Assembly (NCBI GenBank): GCA_002840535.1
Contig: PHBH01000007.1
Coordinates: 80,033 to 144,032 of the forward strand
Direction: 5' to 3'
Source of the DNA: Deltaproteobacteria bacterium HGW-Deltaproteobacteria-15
GTDB lineage: Bacteria > Desulfobacterota > DSM-4660 > Desulfatiglandales > HGW-15
Length of the DNA stretch: 64,000 nt
The notes below the pieces were generated by a model. It saw only the letters and a list, made by a program, of their open reading frames with translations, was not told the DNA's origin and made no database searches. Shown piece after piece: positions 43,971 through 52,879 of the stretch. Numbering within the stretch: the first letter of the stretch is position 1; the number at the start of each line of letters is the position of its first letter. Both the position numbers and the translations under genes were made by a program.

Positions 43971-44438
43971 TCAGAATTCCTCGTCATTCTGAATGATCGT
44001 CCGGTATATCTCCTCCCTTGAAGAGGCCTCCATCAGCGTCTTTCGAAAAGAGCTGTTCTTGAGGATCTTCGCAATCCTTGCAAGAGCTTTCAGATGAATG
44101 CTCGCAGAGTTTTCGGGTGCCACAAGAAGGAAAAAGAGATAGGCCGGCGCGCCGTCCATGGACTCGAAATCCAGTCCTTTTCGACTCCTCCCGAAGGAGA
44201 TGATCGGCTGATCGATTCCCTGGAACTTCCCATGGGGAATGGCGACCCCGTCACCAATCCCGGTGCTCCCGAGCCTCTCTCTTTCAAGCAGAACCTTGAC
44301 GAGTGAACTCTTCTCAAGAGAGGGGTCGTGGCCGGTGATGACCTGCGCCAGTTCTTCGAGGACCTCTTTCTTGTCCTTTGCCTTCAAATCGACCAGGATG
44401 TGGTCTTCATCAAACATATCCGAGAGTCTCATATTCAC
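43971..44438 (-). CDS. ptsN: Nitrogen-regulatory PTS EIIA protein PtsN
   Basis: A 155-residue EIIA(Fru/Ntr) protein. The active His is in GVAIPHGKFQGI; STGIGDG upstream and FFLLVAPENSASIHLKALARIAKIL downstream are typical. A GTG at 44438 or ATG at 44432 can start it. It lies in the standard rpoN-hpf-ptsN order and probably regulates rather than transports. Confidence 0.94.
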   Translation of the reverse strand: MNMRLSDMFDEDHILVDLKAKDKKEVLEELAQVITGHDPSLEKSSLVKVLLERERLGSTGIGDGVAIPHGKFQGIDQPIISFGRSRKGLDFESMDGAPAYLFFLLVAPENSASIHLKALARIAKILKNSSFRKTLMEASSREEIYRTIIQNDEEF

Positions 44439-44453
44439 GCACCAGAGTCATTC

Positions 44454-44993
44454 CTAGTTGGCAGGCTCGATCAGACCGAGATTTCCGTCCCGACGCCTGT
44501 AGATCACGTTCATTTCCTTTGTTCTGGAGTTCCTGAACACCAGGAAATCCCTCTTGTCCATGTTGAGTTGCATGGCCGCCTCTTCCGGGTCCATCGGCTT
44601 TGAAACCAGCTTCTCAACCACGATCGTCGGCTCCTCTGTCACGGGGATGACGGTTTCCTCAGCCGTTTCCTCCGAGAGAGTAGCCTCACTCTTGGCATTC
44701 TCAGGCCTTCTCTCCCTGATCTTGGAGCGATGCCTCTTCAATTGGGTCTCAATTTTATCCACGACCTGGTCAATGGCCGAATACAGATCGCCGGTTTCTT
44801 CCGCGGCCTTTATTCTTGTCCCGTCCGCGTTCAGCGTGACATCGGCAATGTGTCTGAACTTTTCCACCTCCAGGACAACATGGGCCTCAATAGGAGTATC
44901 GAGATACTTTCTCAGTTTGAAAAGCTTTTCCTGAGCGTACAATCGCAAACTTTCCGTTGGTTCAATATGTCTGAAGGTGACCATGATTTCCAT
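44454..44993 (-). CDS. hpf: Long-form ribosome hibernation promoting factor
   Basis: A 179-residue protein. Residues 1-100 are the ribosome-binding RaiA/HPF fold (VTFRHIEPTESLRLYAQEKLFKLRKYL, AAEETGDLYSAIDQVVDKIETQLKRHR). After an acidic linker, the C-terminal dimerisation domain (SKPMDPEEAAMQLNMDKRDFLVF, VIYRRRDGNLGLIEP) marks the long form that makes 100S ribosome dimers. AGGAGG precedes the ATG. Confidence 0.96.
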   Translation of the reverse strand: MEIMVTFRHIEPTESLRLYAQEKLFKLRKYLDTPIEAHVVLEVEKFRHIADVTLNADGTRIKAAEETGDLYSAIDQVVDKIETQLKRHRSKIRERRPENAKSEATLSEETAEETVIPVTEEPTIVVEKLVSKPMDPEEAAMQLNMDKRDFLVFRNSRTKEMNVIYRRRDGNLGLIEPAN

Positions 44994-45044
44994 AGAATCC
45001 CTCCTAATAAGTGATGAATGGGATGGAGAGATCGAACCCCGGGC

Positions 45045-46463
45045 TCAATAGGGTTTCCTCCTTTTTCGGGAGGGCAGTATGCCCAGGGTCTCCCTGTACT
45101 TGGCGACGGTCCGCCGCGCCACATCCACATTGACCTTCCGGAGGAGATCGGCAACTTCCTGATCGCTGTACGGCTTGGCCTTGTTCTCGGACTTTATGAT
45201 GGCCTTGAGGTGTTCCTTCACGCTCTCGGAGGATACCGATTCCCCATCCAGACACTGAATAGCGCTGTTAAAGAAAAATTTCAATTCAAACACGCCTTGG
45301 GGAGTATGCACATACTTGTTGGTCGTCACCCGGCTGATGGTGGATTCGTGCATATGGATGTCGTCGGCCACATCACGGAGCACGAGAGGTTTGAGCTGAG
45401 AAACCCCTTTTTCGAGAAAATCCCTCTGAAAGCGGAAGATGCTGGATGTCACCCGATAGATGGTCCTCTGGCGCTGGTGAATGGACTTGATCAGCCATGC
45501 AGCGGATTTGAGTTTTTCCTGGATGTATTGTTTCGCATCTTCCCCCAGGTTGTTCCTTCCCGTCAAAATGTCGCGGTAAAAGGAGTTGATCCTGAGTTTG
45601 GGGAGGCCGTCCTCGTTCAATGAAATCTCGTAGTCATCCCCAACCTTGAAGACATAGATATCGGGGCTGATATACACGGCCTGCTCTTCGCTGTACTGCC
45701 TGCCCGGTTTCGGCTCGAAGCGGGTAATCACCGAGATCGCGCTGAGGACTTCCTCCAGCGAAACCGAGAGAGTTCTGACAATCAGATCGTATCTCTTGTT
45801 CTCGAGTTTATCCATGTGATCGAGGATGATCTTTTCTACTATCGACCCTCCAAGATTATGAAATCTCGCCTGGATCAAAAGGCACTCTCGTGTGTCCCGG
45901 GCAGCCACGCCCACCGGGTCGAAGTTCTGGATCAGCTGAAGCGTCTCAAGCACCTCCTCCACGCTGCACCCTATGGATTCCGCAATTTCTTCCGGCGAAG
46001 CCTTGAGATACCCGTCTTCATCCAGATTTCCGATGATGCTGATCCCCACCTGTTTCTGTCTTTCGGTGAAATGACTCATGTCCAACTGAAAAGTGAGATG
46101 GGAATAGAGGTCTCCCTTGGTCGGGATGACACTCTCAAAAGGAGGTGTTTCCCTGTGTTCGAATCCTGACTCATTCCAGCCCGAATTATATTCGGCTACA
46201 TAGCTTTCCCAGTCGCGTTCATCCCCGGGAATCTCTCCCGTTTCCGTTTGAGAATTCAATGGTTCCGGAAGGGCGGGCTCTTCGGGCGCTTCATAATCCT
46301 CCGAGGGAGGATCCTCCAGAACGGGATTGGTCTCCATTTCCTGGGTAATCGTCTCCAGAAGCTCAAGCCTGGAGAGCTGGAGGAGTTTGATAGCCTGCTG
46401 CAGCTGAGGCGTCATGATCAGCTGCTGAGTCAGATTCAACGACTGTTTCAGTTGTAGTGCCAT
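45045..46463 (-). CDS. rpoN: RNA polymerase sigma-54 factor RpoN
   Basis: A 472-residue sigma-54 factor. Region I is MALQLKQSLNLTQQLIMTPQ; an acidic region II (residues about 50-90) follows; the C terminus has the HTH and the RpoN box ARRTVAKYRE, ending ILPSRKRRKPY. The start at 46463 fits the conserved N terminus; a TTG at 46490 would add nine residues. It directs genes with -24/-12 promoters. Confidence 0.97.
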   Translation of the reverse strand: MALQLKQSLNLTQQLIMTPQLQQAIKLLQLSRLELLETITQEMETNPVLEDPPSEDYEAPEEPALPEPLNSQTETGEIPGDERDWESYVAEYNSGWNESGFEHRETPPFESVIPTKGDLYSHLTFQLDMSHFTERQKQVGISIIGNLDEDGYLKASPEEIAESIGCSVEEVLETLQLIQNFDPVGVAARDTRECLLIQARFHNLGGSIVEKIILDHMDKLENKRYDLIVRTLSVSLEEVLSAISVITRFEPKPGRQYSEEQAVYISPDIYVFKVGDDYEISLNEDGLPKLRINSFYRDILTGRNNLGEDAKQYIQEKLKSAAWLIKSIHQRQRTIYRVTSSIFRFQRDFLEKGVSQLKPLVLRDVADDIHMHESTISRVTTNKYVHTPQGVFELKFFFNSAIQCLDGESVSSESVKEHLKAIIKSENKAKPYSDQEVADLLRKVNVDVARRTVAKYRETLGILPSRKRRKPY

Positions 46464-46502
46464 AAATCCAGAACCGAATGACCTCCTCAAAAACCGGAGG
46501 TG

Positions 46503-47237
46503 CTACAGATTAAACGCATTCCCCAGATAGACTTCGCGAGCGATTTTGCTCTGAATGATCTCCTGAGGGGACCCGGATTCAATGATTCGTCCCTCGTTGA
46601 TGATATAGGCGCAATCGCAGATGTTCAGCGTCTCCCTCACATTGTGATCCGATATGATGATTCCGATACCCCGGTTTCGCAGTTGTCTGATGATCTGGTT
46701 GATCTCGCTCAATGCCAGCGGGTCGATCCCGGCAAAGGGCTCATCCAGGAGCATGAATCGTGGCTCCATGACCAGTGCCCTCGTGATTTCGAGCCTCCTC
46801 CTCTCCCCGCCTGAAAGAGAAGACGCCTTTTGTTTGGAGAGGTGGCTGATTCCAAGCTCATTCAACAGCGATTTCAGCCTTACCTGCATCTCCTCCTTGG
46901 GGATATGGAGCCATTCCAGAATAGCAAGAATATTCTCCTCTACAGTCAACTTTCTGAAAACCGACGGCTCCTGTGCAAGATAGGTAATCCCTTTCCTCGC
47001 CCTCAGATACATGGGATGATCACTGATATCTTCCCCGTCCAGCAGAATCTTGCCTTCATCCGGCCTGCTCAAGCCCATGACCATATAGAAGGTGGTTGTC
47101 TTACCGGCTCCGTTGGGTCCCAGCAGCCCCATGATCTCCCGACGGTGCACCGTGAGATCGATATGATCCACCACCCTTTTTCCGCCGTAGGACTTGACCA
47201 GCCCCCTGGCCTCGAGAGTCTCCGCATCCGAAGCCAT
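46503..47237 (-). CDS. lptB: LPS export ABC transporter ATPase LptB
   Basis: A 244-residue ABC ATPase. Walker A GPNGAGKTTTFYMVMGL, the LptB-specific LAQEPSVFRKLTVEENI, signature LSGGERRRLEI and Walker B FMLLDEPFAGIDP are present. It drives lipopolysaccharide transport across the periplasm with LptFG (not in this window) and LptC/LptA encoded just upstream. The gap to lptA is three bases. Confidence 0.97.
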   Translation of the reverse strand: MASDAETLEARGLVKSYGGKRVVDHIDLTVHRREIMGLLGPNGAGKTTTFYMVMGLSRPDEGKILLDGEDISDHPMYLRARKGITYLAQEPSVFRKLTVEENILAILEWLHIPKEEMQVRLKSLLNELGISHLSKQKASSLSGGERRRLEITRALVMEPRFMLLDEPFAGIDPLALSEINQIIRQLRNRGIGIIISDHNVRETLNICDCAYIINEGRIIESGSPQEIIQSKIAREVYLGNAFNL

Positions 47238-47240
47238 GAG

Positions 47241-47801
47241 CTACCTTTTCCGATTCTTGGGCGAAATGACCGCCCGCACTTTCCGGTCACTTCCCCCTTC
47301 AACTACGCTACGATCTTCCTTCAGGAAAAGCGTAATGACCGATCCCTCCACGAAGTCCTCCCCCTGCTTCACCATGGGTTTCCCATGGAGCACCAACTTC
47401 TCCTCTTCCTCGTAGTACACGGCCTCTTCCGCCGTAGCAGTGCCGCCGTCCGATCGATCGATTTTCACATCTCCCTTTGCAACGATTCTGTCGATTTTGA
47501 AACCCTTGTTTTCAGGATTCTTCCCCTGCCCCTTTTCCTCATAGTAGACAAACATCCTCTGGCACCTGATCAGCATGTCCTCCCTCTCTGCCTCGACAGA
47601 TCCTGTGAAGATGACAACACCTTTCTTGTTGTCGATCTCCAGGGAATTGGATCGAATGACAACGGGGAGATCTCCGGATGTGACTGTCTTCTTCTGGAGA
47701 ATATCGGCTGCCGTGGCGGAAGACAACAGGCTGCCACCCAAAAAAAGGAGCGGGACCGCAAGGAAAAACCGGATTCTTTCGGCGAACTTCAGGATACCCA
47801 T
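47241..47801 (-). CDS. lptA: LPS transport periplasmic protein LptA
   Basis: A 186-residue OstA-like protein with a signal peptide (FFLAVPLLFLGGSLLSSATA/AD). Beta-jellyroll repeats are visible: LPVVIRSNSLEIDNKKGVVIFTG, MLIRCQRMFVYYEE, IVAKGDVKIDR and LVLHGKPMVKQGEDFVEG. It bridges LptC and the outer membrane LPS assembly complex. Its start overlaps lptC by 13 bases. Confidence 0.92.
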   Translation of the reverse strand: MGILKFAERIRFFLAVPLLFLGGSLLSSATAADILQKKTVTSGDLPVVIRSNSLEIDNKKGVVIFTGSVEAEREDMLIRCQRMFVYYEEKGQGKNPENKGFKIDRIVAKGDVKIDRSDGGTATAEEAVYYEEEEKLVLHGKPMVKQGEDFVEGSVITLFLKEDRSVVEGGSDRKVRAVISPKNRKR

Positions 47802-48358
47802 GGTTTACCGTTCATCTGTGTCTTGACCTCTGATTTTATCTCCAGGACCTCTCTGGCCACGTAGTACGCAAGCCCGCGGCCTTCGACGGAAAAGAGCGGG
47901 CCGGTGATGGAGACCGCTCCATCTGTGGTCAGCACCCCCTCATTCTGATCAAAAACGGCGCTTTCCGTAACGATGGTGTACCCATCCTCTGTTCGGCCGC
48001 GCAGACTGCCGCTCAACACAAGTCGTCCGACGGCCTTGTCATACTGCCCGCTCTTCCCCTCGAGATGAACCACAGGCCGGTTCTGAGGCTCCAGCTTAAG
48101 CAGGAAATCCGTGAAAGACACCCGTTGCCTGTCGTCGGAGATTCTCACCTCCTTGGCATCCAGTGTCCACCTCAATCCGTCGCCGGTGCTCTCGTTGGTG
48201 AAATGGATATCCTCGAGCTTCACCCCTTCTTCGGCAGGACCCGGATTGACGGGTTTTCCGACAACTTCCTTGTGTGACCGACCCAAGTAGAAGAGAACCG
48301 TGAGAACGAGGAGGGCAATTCCAACTAAAGGCCAGTTTTTTCTAAAGAAAGCCGACAT
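47789..48358 (-). CDS. lptC: LPS export protein LptC
   Basis: A 189-residue bitopic membrane protein starting MSAFFRKNWPL, with one helix (residues 9-26) and a periplasmic beta-jellyroll (VKLEDIHFTNEST, WTLDAKEVRISDDRQRVSF, LVLSGSLRGRTEDGYTI). It receives LPS from LptBFG. The start coincides with the predicted transcription start (see promoter entry); a TTG at 48400 is less likely. Confidence 0.87.
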   Translation of the reverse strand: MSAFFRKNWPLVGIALLVLTVLFYLGRSHKEVVGKPVNPGPAEEGVKLEDIHFTNESTGDGLRWTLDAKEVRISDDRQRVSFTDFLLKLEPQNRPVVHLEGKSGQYDKAVGRLVLSGSLRGRTEDGYTIVTESAVFDQNEGVLTTDGAVSITGPLFSVEGRGLAYYVAREVLEIKSEVKTQMNGKPWVS

Positions 48359-48365
48359 AGCAATA

Positions 48366-48395
48366 ATTATACCAAAGGGCCGCTCGGCCTGTAAA
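48366..48395 (-). promoter_or_regulatory. Sigma-70-type promoter at lptC, leaderless geometry
   Basis: On the minus strand TTTACA (48390-48395) and TATAAT (48366-48371) are 18 bp apart. Only seven bases separate the -10 box from the lptC ATG, so the transcript would begin at or next to the start codon. The spacer holds GGCCG-AG-CGGCC, a short palindrome. Confidence 0.55.
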
Positions 48396-48498
48396 GTCAA
48401 ATCTCTCCGGTCGGACGCCCGGCTTAAGAAACTCCCTGAACGGACCGGGGGGAGTCAGAAACATATCATCGACCTCTTTGAAGACAACTCGGGTCCTG

Positions 48499-49362
48499 TC
48501 ATGAACGAGATCGCACCAGCCCATAGATTTCTTTGAGCAAGGCAAGAACAGGCTTGATCTGTTGAAGGGGGAGGGAGTTTGGACCGTCGCAAAGTGCAGA
48601 ATCAGGATCAGGATGAACTTCCATGAAGATGCCGTTGGCGCCCGCAGCCAATGCCGCTCTCGAAAGAGGTTCGATGAACTCCCTCTGCCCGCCCGTGCTT
48701 GTGCCGGCCTGGCCCGGAAGCTGGACACTATGGGTTGCATCGAAAACGACAGGGAACCCAAAATTCTTCATCACTGCAATAGACCGAATATCGACCACCA
48801 GGTTGTTGTATCCGAAGAAAGTTCCCCTTTCGGTCAGGAGAAGCCTCCGGTTCCCAGTAGACACGACCTTTTGGATGGCCTGCTCCATTTCCCATGGAGA
48901 GAGGAACTGCCCCTTCTTGATATTGACCGGCAGTCCGGTTTGTCCTGCTGCAAGGAGCAGGTCGGTCTGCCTGCAAAGGAATGCCGGTATCTGGAGCACG
49001 TCCAGCACCCTCTCTGCTTTGATCACTTCGCCCGGCTCGTGAACATCGGAGAGGAGAGCAAGGCCCGTTTGCTCCCTTACCTTCTGAAGAATTTCGAGGC
49101 CGCGATCCACCCCGGGTCCTCTGTATGACTGAAGGGAAGTGCGGTTCGCCTTGTCATAGGAAGACTTGAAGATCACGGGGATGTCCAGCGACTCGGAGGT
49201 TTCCCTCAGGAAGGTCGCCACCCTCAGGGTAATCTCCTCGTTCTCGATCACACATGGGCCGGCGATCACGAAAAAAGGACCTCTCTCGGAGATCGTCAAA
49301 TCCCCTATCTGGATGGGATCCATTATCACTGTTGTTGATCTCTGGTTGGATAGAGTTGTCAT
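48499..49362 (-). CDS. kdsA: 3-deoxy-8-phosphooctulonate (KDO-8-P) synthase
   Basis: A 287-residue TIM-barrel enzyme condensing PEP with arabinose 5-phosphate to KDO-8-phosphate for LPS. FVIAGPCVIENEE includes the Cys of metal-dependent KdsA enzymes (Asn in the metal-free E. coli type). PVIFKSSYDKANRTS, LLSDVHEP, VNIKKGQFLSPWEM and FDATHSVQLPGQ are hallmark motifs. An ATG at 49323 (MDPIQIG) is an alternative start. It sits at the head of the LPS export block. Confidence 0.96.
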   Translation of the reverse strand: MTTLSNQRSTTVIMDPIQIGDLTISERGPFFVIAGPCVIENEEITLRVATFLRETSESLDIPVIFKSSYDKANRTSLQSYRGPGVDRGLEILQKVREQTGLALLSDVHEPGEVIKAERVLDVLQIPAFLCRQTDLLLAAGQTGLPVNIKKGQFLSPWEMEQAIQKVVSTGNRRLLLTERGTFFGYNNLVVDIRSIAVMKNFGFPVVFDATHSVQLPGQAGTSTGGQREFIEPLSRAALAAGANGIFMEVHPDPDSALCDGPNSLPLQQIKPVLALLKEIYGLVRSRS

Positions 49363-49886
49363 CTCAGTTCGGCCCTATCTCTTATAGGAACCCTGTGGTG
49401 AAGTCAAGATTGGTAAGCGCCGGATGGTGAAAACGGCAGTTGTCCGGACTTTTCCTGTAGGAGCACCTGCATTCGTTCGGCTCCATGTGGAATGGCGAGC
49501 GGCCGTCCTCCGCAGCGGCAGGGCACATGATCTTGCGATGCAATAAAAGTTGCGGCCCTGCCGGGTATGCTTCTGTGGAGCGCGCTGCTACGGGAGGATG
49601 GGGAGCAAAAACAGCGTAGAAGTTGGCGCTTCCACTGAAGACTTTTTCTTGTAATGGGAACACAAACTCCTTATGATAACGTTTCTCGACGGCCTTTGAA
49701 CCGAATCAGCGAGCGCATCAAGATGGGGACCCACCCGGAAGGTGGGGTGTTCGTGTTTGCACGAACAAGATGGGGACCCACCCGGAAGGTGGGGTGTTCG
49801 TGTTTGCACGAACAAGATTCGGCCGCAAAATGAACATGAACGCCGCTATGCGAATTCAGTGATCCTTTCCAGGAGGGTTGAAAGAG
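49363..49886. other. Divergent intergenic region between kdsA and hcyA
   Basis: 524 bp without a convincing gene. It contains the two-unit tandem repeat at 49720-49813 and the promoters of both flanking genes. Confidence 0.5.
49720..49813. repeat. Tandem 47-bp repeat, two units, each a double hairpin
   Basis: Two identical 47-bp units (49720-49766 and 49767-49813), followed by the first five bases of a third. Each unit contains two inverted repeats: CCCACC-CGGAA-GGTGGG and GTTCGTG-TTTG-CACGAAC. It lies 74 bp before the hcyA start. Confidence 0.85.
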
Positions 49887-51065
49887 GTGGCAGCCAAAAA
49901 GGATTATAAAACGATCCAGGAAATCAATGAAAGGATCAAACAGGGCAAGGCGGTTGTGGTCACTGCCGATGAAATGACGGAGATCGTCAAGCGTGAAGGG
50001 CCGGCAAAGGCCGCCAGGGAAATCGACGTAGTCACCACCGGCACCTTTTCCCCCATGTGCTCCTCGGGAGCGTTCATCAATTTCGGCCACACAAAGCCGG
50101 GAACCAAGGCATCAAAGGTCTGGGTGAACGAGGTTCCCGCCTACGCAGGGCTCGCTGCAGTGGACATTTACCTGGGCGCCACGGAACCAGCCGAAGACGA
50201 CCCGCTCAACAGGGTGCATCCCGGACGCTTCAAATATGGCGGTGGCCATGTGATACACGACCTGCTGGCGGGCAAGAAGGTGACTTTGAGGGCAACCGCT
50301 TATGGGACCGATTGTTATCCCAATCACAAGATGGCGAAGAAGATTTCTCTTTCCGAGCTGCCGTACGCGATGCTGCTGAATCCGCGGAATGCGTACCAGA
50401 ACTACAACTGCGCAATCAATCTTTCCGGAAAGACCATCTACACCTACATGGGAGTCCTCAAGCCCAAGGCGGGCAATGCCAACTATGCAACCTCCGGCCA
50501 GCTCAGTCCGCTGATGAACGATCCCTATTACCTCACAATGGGTCTGGGGACCAGAATCTTTCTCGGCGGCGCCATTGGATACATCATGGGCGCGGGAACC
50601 CAGCACAAGGCTGACGTCCCCAGAGGCAAGAACGGGGTCCCGCTCGCAGCCGCAGGCAACCTGATGGTCATGGGGAACTTGAAGGAAATGGATCCCAAGT
50701 GGCTGGTGGGCGTCAGCATGGTCGGGTACGGATGCTCTCTAGCCGTCGGGGTAGGTGTACCGATTCCAGTGCTCAATGAGGAGATGGCCCGGTTCACAGG
50801 GATTTCCGACGAGGAGATCTTCACACAAGTGGTCGACTATGGCATCGATTATCCAAAAGGGGAAAGCAAGAGCCTGGGTCTGGTGAATTATGGAGAGCTC
50901 AAGAGCGGAATTATCAAGTTCAATGGGCAAGAGGTGCACACCGTGCCGCTTTCGTCCTGTGTCAGGGCAAGGGAGATTGCGTCGACCCTGAAGCAATGGA
51001 TTGCAAGGGGTGAGTTTTTGTTGACAGAGCCGGTGGTGCCGATGCCTACAGTTCCCAGGGGATAA
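49887..51065 (+). CDS. hcyA: Homocysteine biosynthesis protein HcyA (DUF39, L-aspartate semialdehyde sulfurtransferase)
   Basis: A 392-residue member of COG1900/DUF39, which in anaerobes makes homocysteine from aspartate semialdehyde and a sulfur donor. The GTG at 49887 follows AGGAGGG by nine bases; a TTG at 49878 sits directly on that site. The two Cys residues thought to be essential in the archaeal protein are kept: Cys58 in FSPMCSSGAF and Cys143 in YGTDCYPNHK (numbered from GTG). There are no C-terminal CBS domains, and the partner ferredoxin-like hcyB gene is not adjacent. It is in line with greA downstream. Confidence 0.9.
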   Translation: MAAKKDYKTIQEINERIKQGKAVVVTADEMTEIVKREGPAKAAREIDVVTTGTFSPMCSSGAFINFGHTKPGTKASKVWVNEVPAYAGLAAVDIYLGATEPAEDDPLNRVHPGRFKYGGGHVIHDLLAGKKVTLRATAYGTDCYPNHKMAKKISLSELPYAMLLNPRNAYQNYNCAINLSGKTIYTYMGVLKPKAGNANYATSGQLSPLMNDPYYLTMGLGTRIFLGGAIGYIMGAGTQHKADVPRGKNGVPLAAAGNLMVMGNLKEMDPKWLVGVSMVGYGCSLAVGVGVPIPVLNEEMARFTGISDEEIFTQVVDYGIDYPKGESKSLGLVNYGELKSGIIKFNGQEVHTVPLSSCVRAREIASTLKQWIARGEFLLTEPVVPMPTVPRG

Positions 51066-51123
51066 CTCGTCTTCCTCTGTTGAGAAAAAAGCATGTACCA
51101 AGGATAACGGGTGAGAGAGACGA

Positions 51124-51591
51124 ATGGAAAGACTGCCGATTACAAGAGAAGGTCTCGAGAAGTTGAAGCAAGAATTGATCCGGTTTGAACGCGTGGAAAG
51201 GCCTGCGAACATTCGCGCCATAGAAGAGGCAAGGGCCCATGGGGATCTCAGTGAGAATGCGGAGTATCACGCGGCCAAAGAGAGACAGTCATTCATCGAG
51301 GGTAAGATCAATGAATTGAGGATGGTCATCGGAAAATCCGAGGTGGTAGAGGCCGACAGCGGCCCTGCGGACCGGGTTGTCTTCGGGAGGACCGTTCTCC
51401 TCTACGATGTTCAGGCGGACAGGGAAGTGGAGTACTGCCTTGTGGGGCCTTATGAATCGGCCCCCGAAATGGGGAAAATATCGGTGACCTCTCCCATTGG
51501 ACAGGCGCTCATCGGCGCACAGGCCGGCGACGAAGTCCGGGTCAAGACGCCCGCAGGTTTCCAGGAATACGAAATCCTCGAAATTGTCTGA
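51124..51591 (+). CDS. greA: Transcription elongation factor GreA
   Basis: A 155-residue protein. The N-terminal coiled coil has ITREGLEKLKQELIRFERVERP and IEEARAHGDLSENAEYHAAKERQSFIEG, with the acidic tip (DLSENAEY) that rescues backtracked RNA polymerase. The C-terminal FKBP-like domain has TSPIGQALIGAQAGDEVRVKTPAG. The next gene begins six bases after its stop. Confidence 0.97.
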   Translation: MERLPITREGLEKLKQELIRFERVERPANIRAIEEARAHGDLSENAEYHAAKERQSFIEGKINELRMVIGKSEVVEADSGPADRVVFGRTVLLYDVQADREVEYCLVGPYESAPEMGKISVTSPIGQALIGAQAGDEVRVKTPAGFQEYEILEIV

Positions 51592-51597
51592 AATGCC

Positions 51598-52086
51598 ATG
51601 GACGAGATCCGGCGCGAAAAAATGGTCACGCTGAAATACCGCATGACCACCCATTCCCCCGAGGGCGCTTTCGAAGAACGCACCGAGGAGCGGATGAGCT
51701 TTGTCTACGGCGTTGAAAAACAAGTCCCCACTCTTGAAAAGGCCATCGCGGGACGGTCGGCAGGAGAGAAGGCGAGCCTGTCCATTCCCCCGGCCGAAGT
51801 CTACGGAGAACACGATCCTGCCTTGATTCTGGAGATCCCTAAAAAAGGATTGATCAAACAGAGACTGAAACAGGGGCAATTCTATCGCCAGATGAAAATG
51901 GGAACTCTCGTCTCCTTCAAGGTCCTTGAGATCAGACCCGACACGGTCCTGGCCGATTTCAACAAACCCATGGCAGGCATCAGAGTAAACATGGAGGTTG
52001 AAATCCTGGAGGTAAGGGAGGCCACCGGGGAGGAGATCAGGTCCGCTGCGGAGGCGCAGGCGAAGCGCACCATCGGCTGCGGGTAG
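51598..52086 (+). CDS. SlyD-like FKBP-type peptidyl-prolyl isomerase
   Basis: A 162-residue FKBP with an inserted flap: FVYGVEKQVPTLEKAIAGRSAGEKASLSIPPAEVYGEHDPALI matches the SlyD core (GE. . . ..P.EAYGE). It lacks the His/Cys-rich metal-binding tail of E. coli SlyD but ends CG. It is predicted to be a cytoplasmic prolyl isomerase and chaperone, cotranscribed with greA. Confidence 0.9.
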   Translation: MDEIRREKMVTLKYRMTTHSPEGAFEERTEERMSFVYGVEKQVPTLEKAIAGRSAGEKASLSIPPAEVYGEHDPALILEIPKKGLIKQRLKQGQFYRQMKMGTLVSFKVLEIRPDTVLADFNKPMAGIRVNMEVEILEVREATGEEIRSAAEAQAKRTIGCG

Positions 52087-52175
52087 TGCCGTGTCTCGTG
52101 AGCTCTGTCTCTAGAAATGACAATCTGATAGTTGGGACGATATCCTCCGTGTTCGACCCGTTCCCCAGAGACACG

Positions 52176-52336
52176 GAAATTCGAAATCCGAATATCGAAA
52201 CTCGAAACAAATTCAAATGAACCAAACACGAATGACCAAAACACAAGAACTACGGTTTGGCCCATGCTTTATTTTGAATTTTGAACCTTCGGATTTTAAC
52301 ATTGTTTCGAATTTCGGATTTCGATATTCGGATTTT
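52176..52336. repeat. MITE-like inverted-repeat element, GAAATTCGAAATCCGAATATCG class
   Basis: Left arm 52176-52210 and right arm 52302-52336 are imperfect 35-bp reverse complements (GAAATTCGAAATCCGAATAT.. against ..ATTTCGATATTCGGATTTT). The AT-rich 90-bp interior has no frame. It fills most of the gap 52087-52402, where no gene is seen. Confidence 0.75.
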
Positions 52337-52402
52337 CACATTATTTGAATACCTGAAATCGAGGATAGAGATTACGAGACGGCGAACTGGTAGGTTGCTG
52401 GT

Positions 52403-52879
52403 ATGACGATAAAGGTCTTTCTCCATGGTCTGGAGAGCAGCAGTCAGGGGACGAAAGCCGTCTTCTTCAGGAAGAAATATCCTGATATGCTCACACCGGA
52501 TTTTACGGGTTCTCTGGATGAACGACTTGCTCGCCTCGAGCAGATCCTTGCAGGGGAGTCCGCAATCAGGATAGTGGGCTCGAGCTTTGGCGGTCTGATG
52601 GGAACCCTTTTCGCCATGCAGAATGAGTCAAGTGTCGAAAGACTCATCCTGCTTGCTCCCGCCATTCACATGCTGCCTTCCCTTCCTTTCCCCCTGAAGG
52701 AACTCTCCATACCTGTCCATATCTACCATGGAACAAGGGATGAGGTGATCCCGCTCGAAGGTGTTCAAACCGTCGCCAACCGTTTCTTTCACAGCCTGAT
52801 CTTTCAGACCGTCGACGACGATCACTACCTCCACAGGACCTTCCAAACCATCGATTGGGACAAGCTTCTGATCCTGTGA
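52403..52879 (+). CDS. YqiA-like alpha/beta-hydrolase (esterase)
   Basis: A 158-residue compact hydrolase. The nucleophile elbow is VGSSFGGLMG (Ser), the acid is in YHGTRDEVIP (Asp) and the His is in VDDDHYLH. MTIKVFLHGLESSSQGTKA gives the oxyanion-hole strand (HGLESS). This matches the short UPF0227/YqiA esterases; the natural substrate is unknown. Confidence 0.85.
   Translation: MTIKVFLHGLESSSQGTKAVFFRKKYPDMLTPDFTGSLDERLARLEQILAGESAIRIVGSSFGGLMGTLFAMQNESSVERLILLAPAIHMLPSLPFPLKELSIPVHIYHGTRDEVIPLEGVQTVANRFFHSLIFQTVDDDHYLHRTFQTIDWDKLLIL

Noticed and set aside
49720..49813. CRISPR array
   Set aside because: Two abutting 47-bp units without spacers are a tandem repeat; no cas genes occur in the window.
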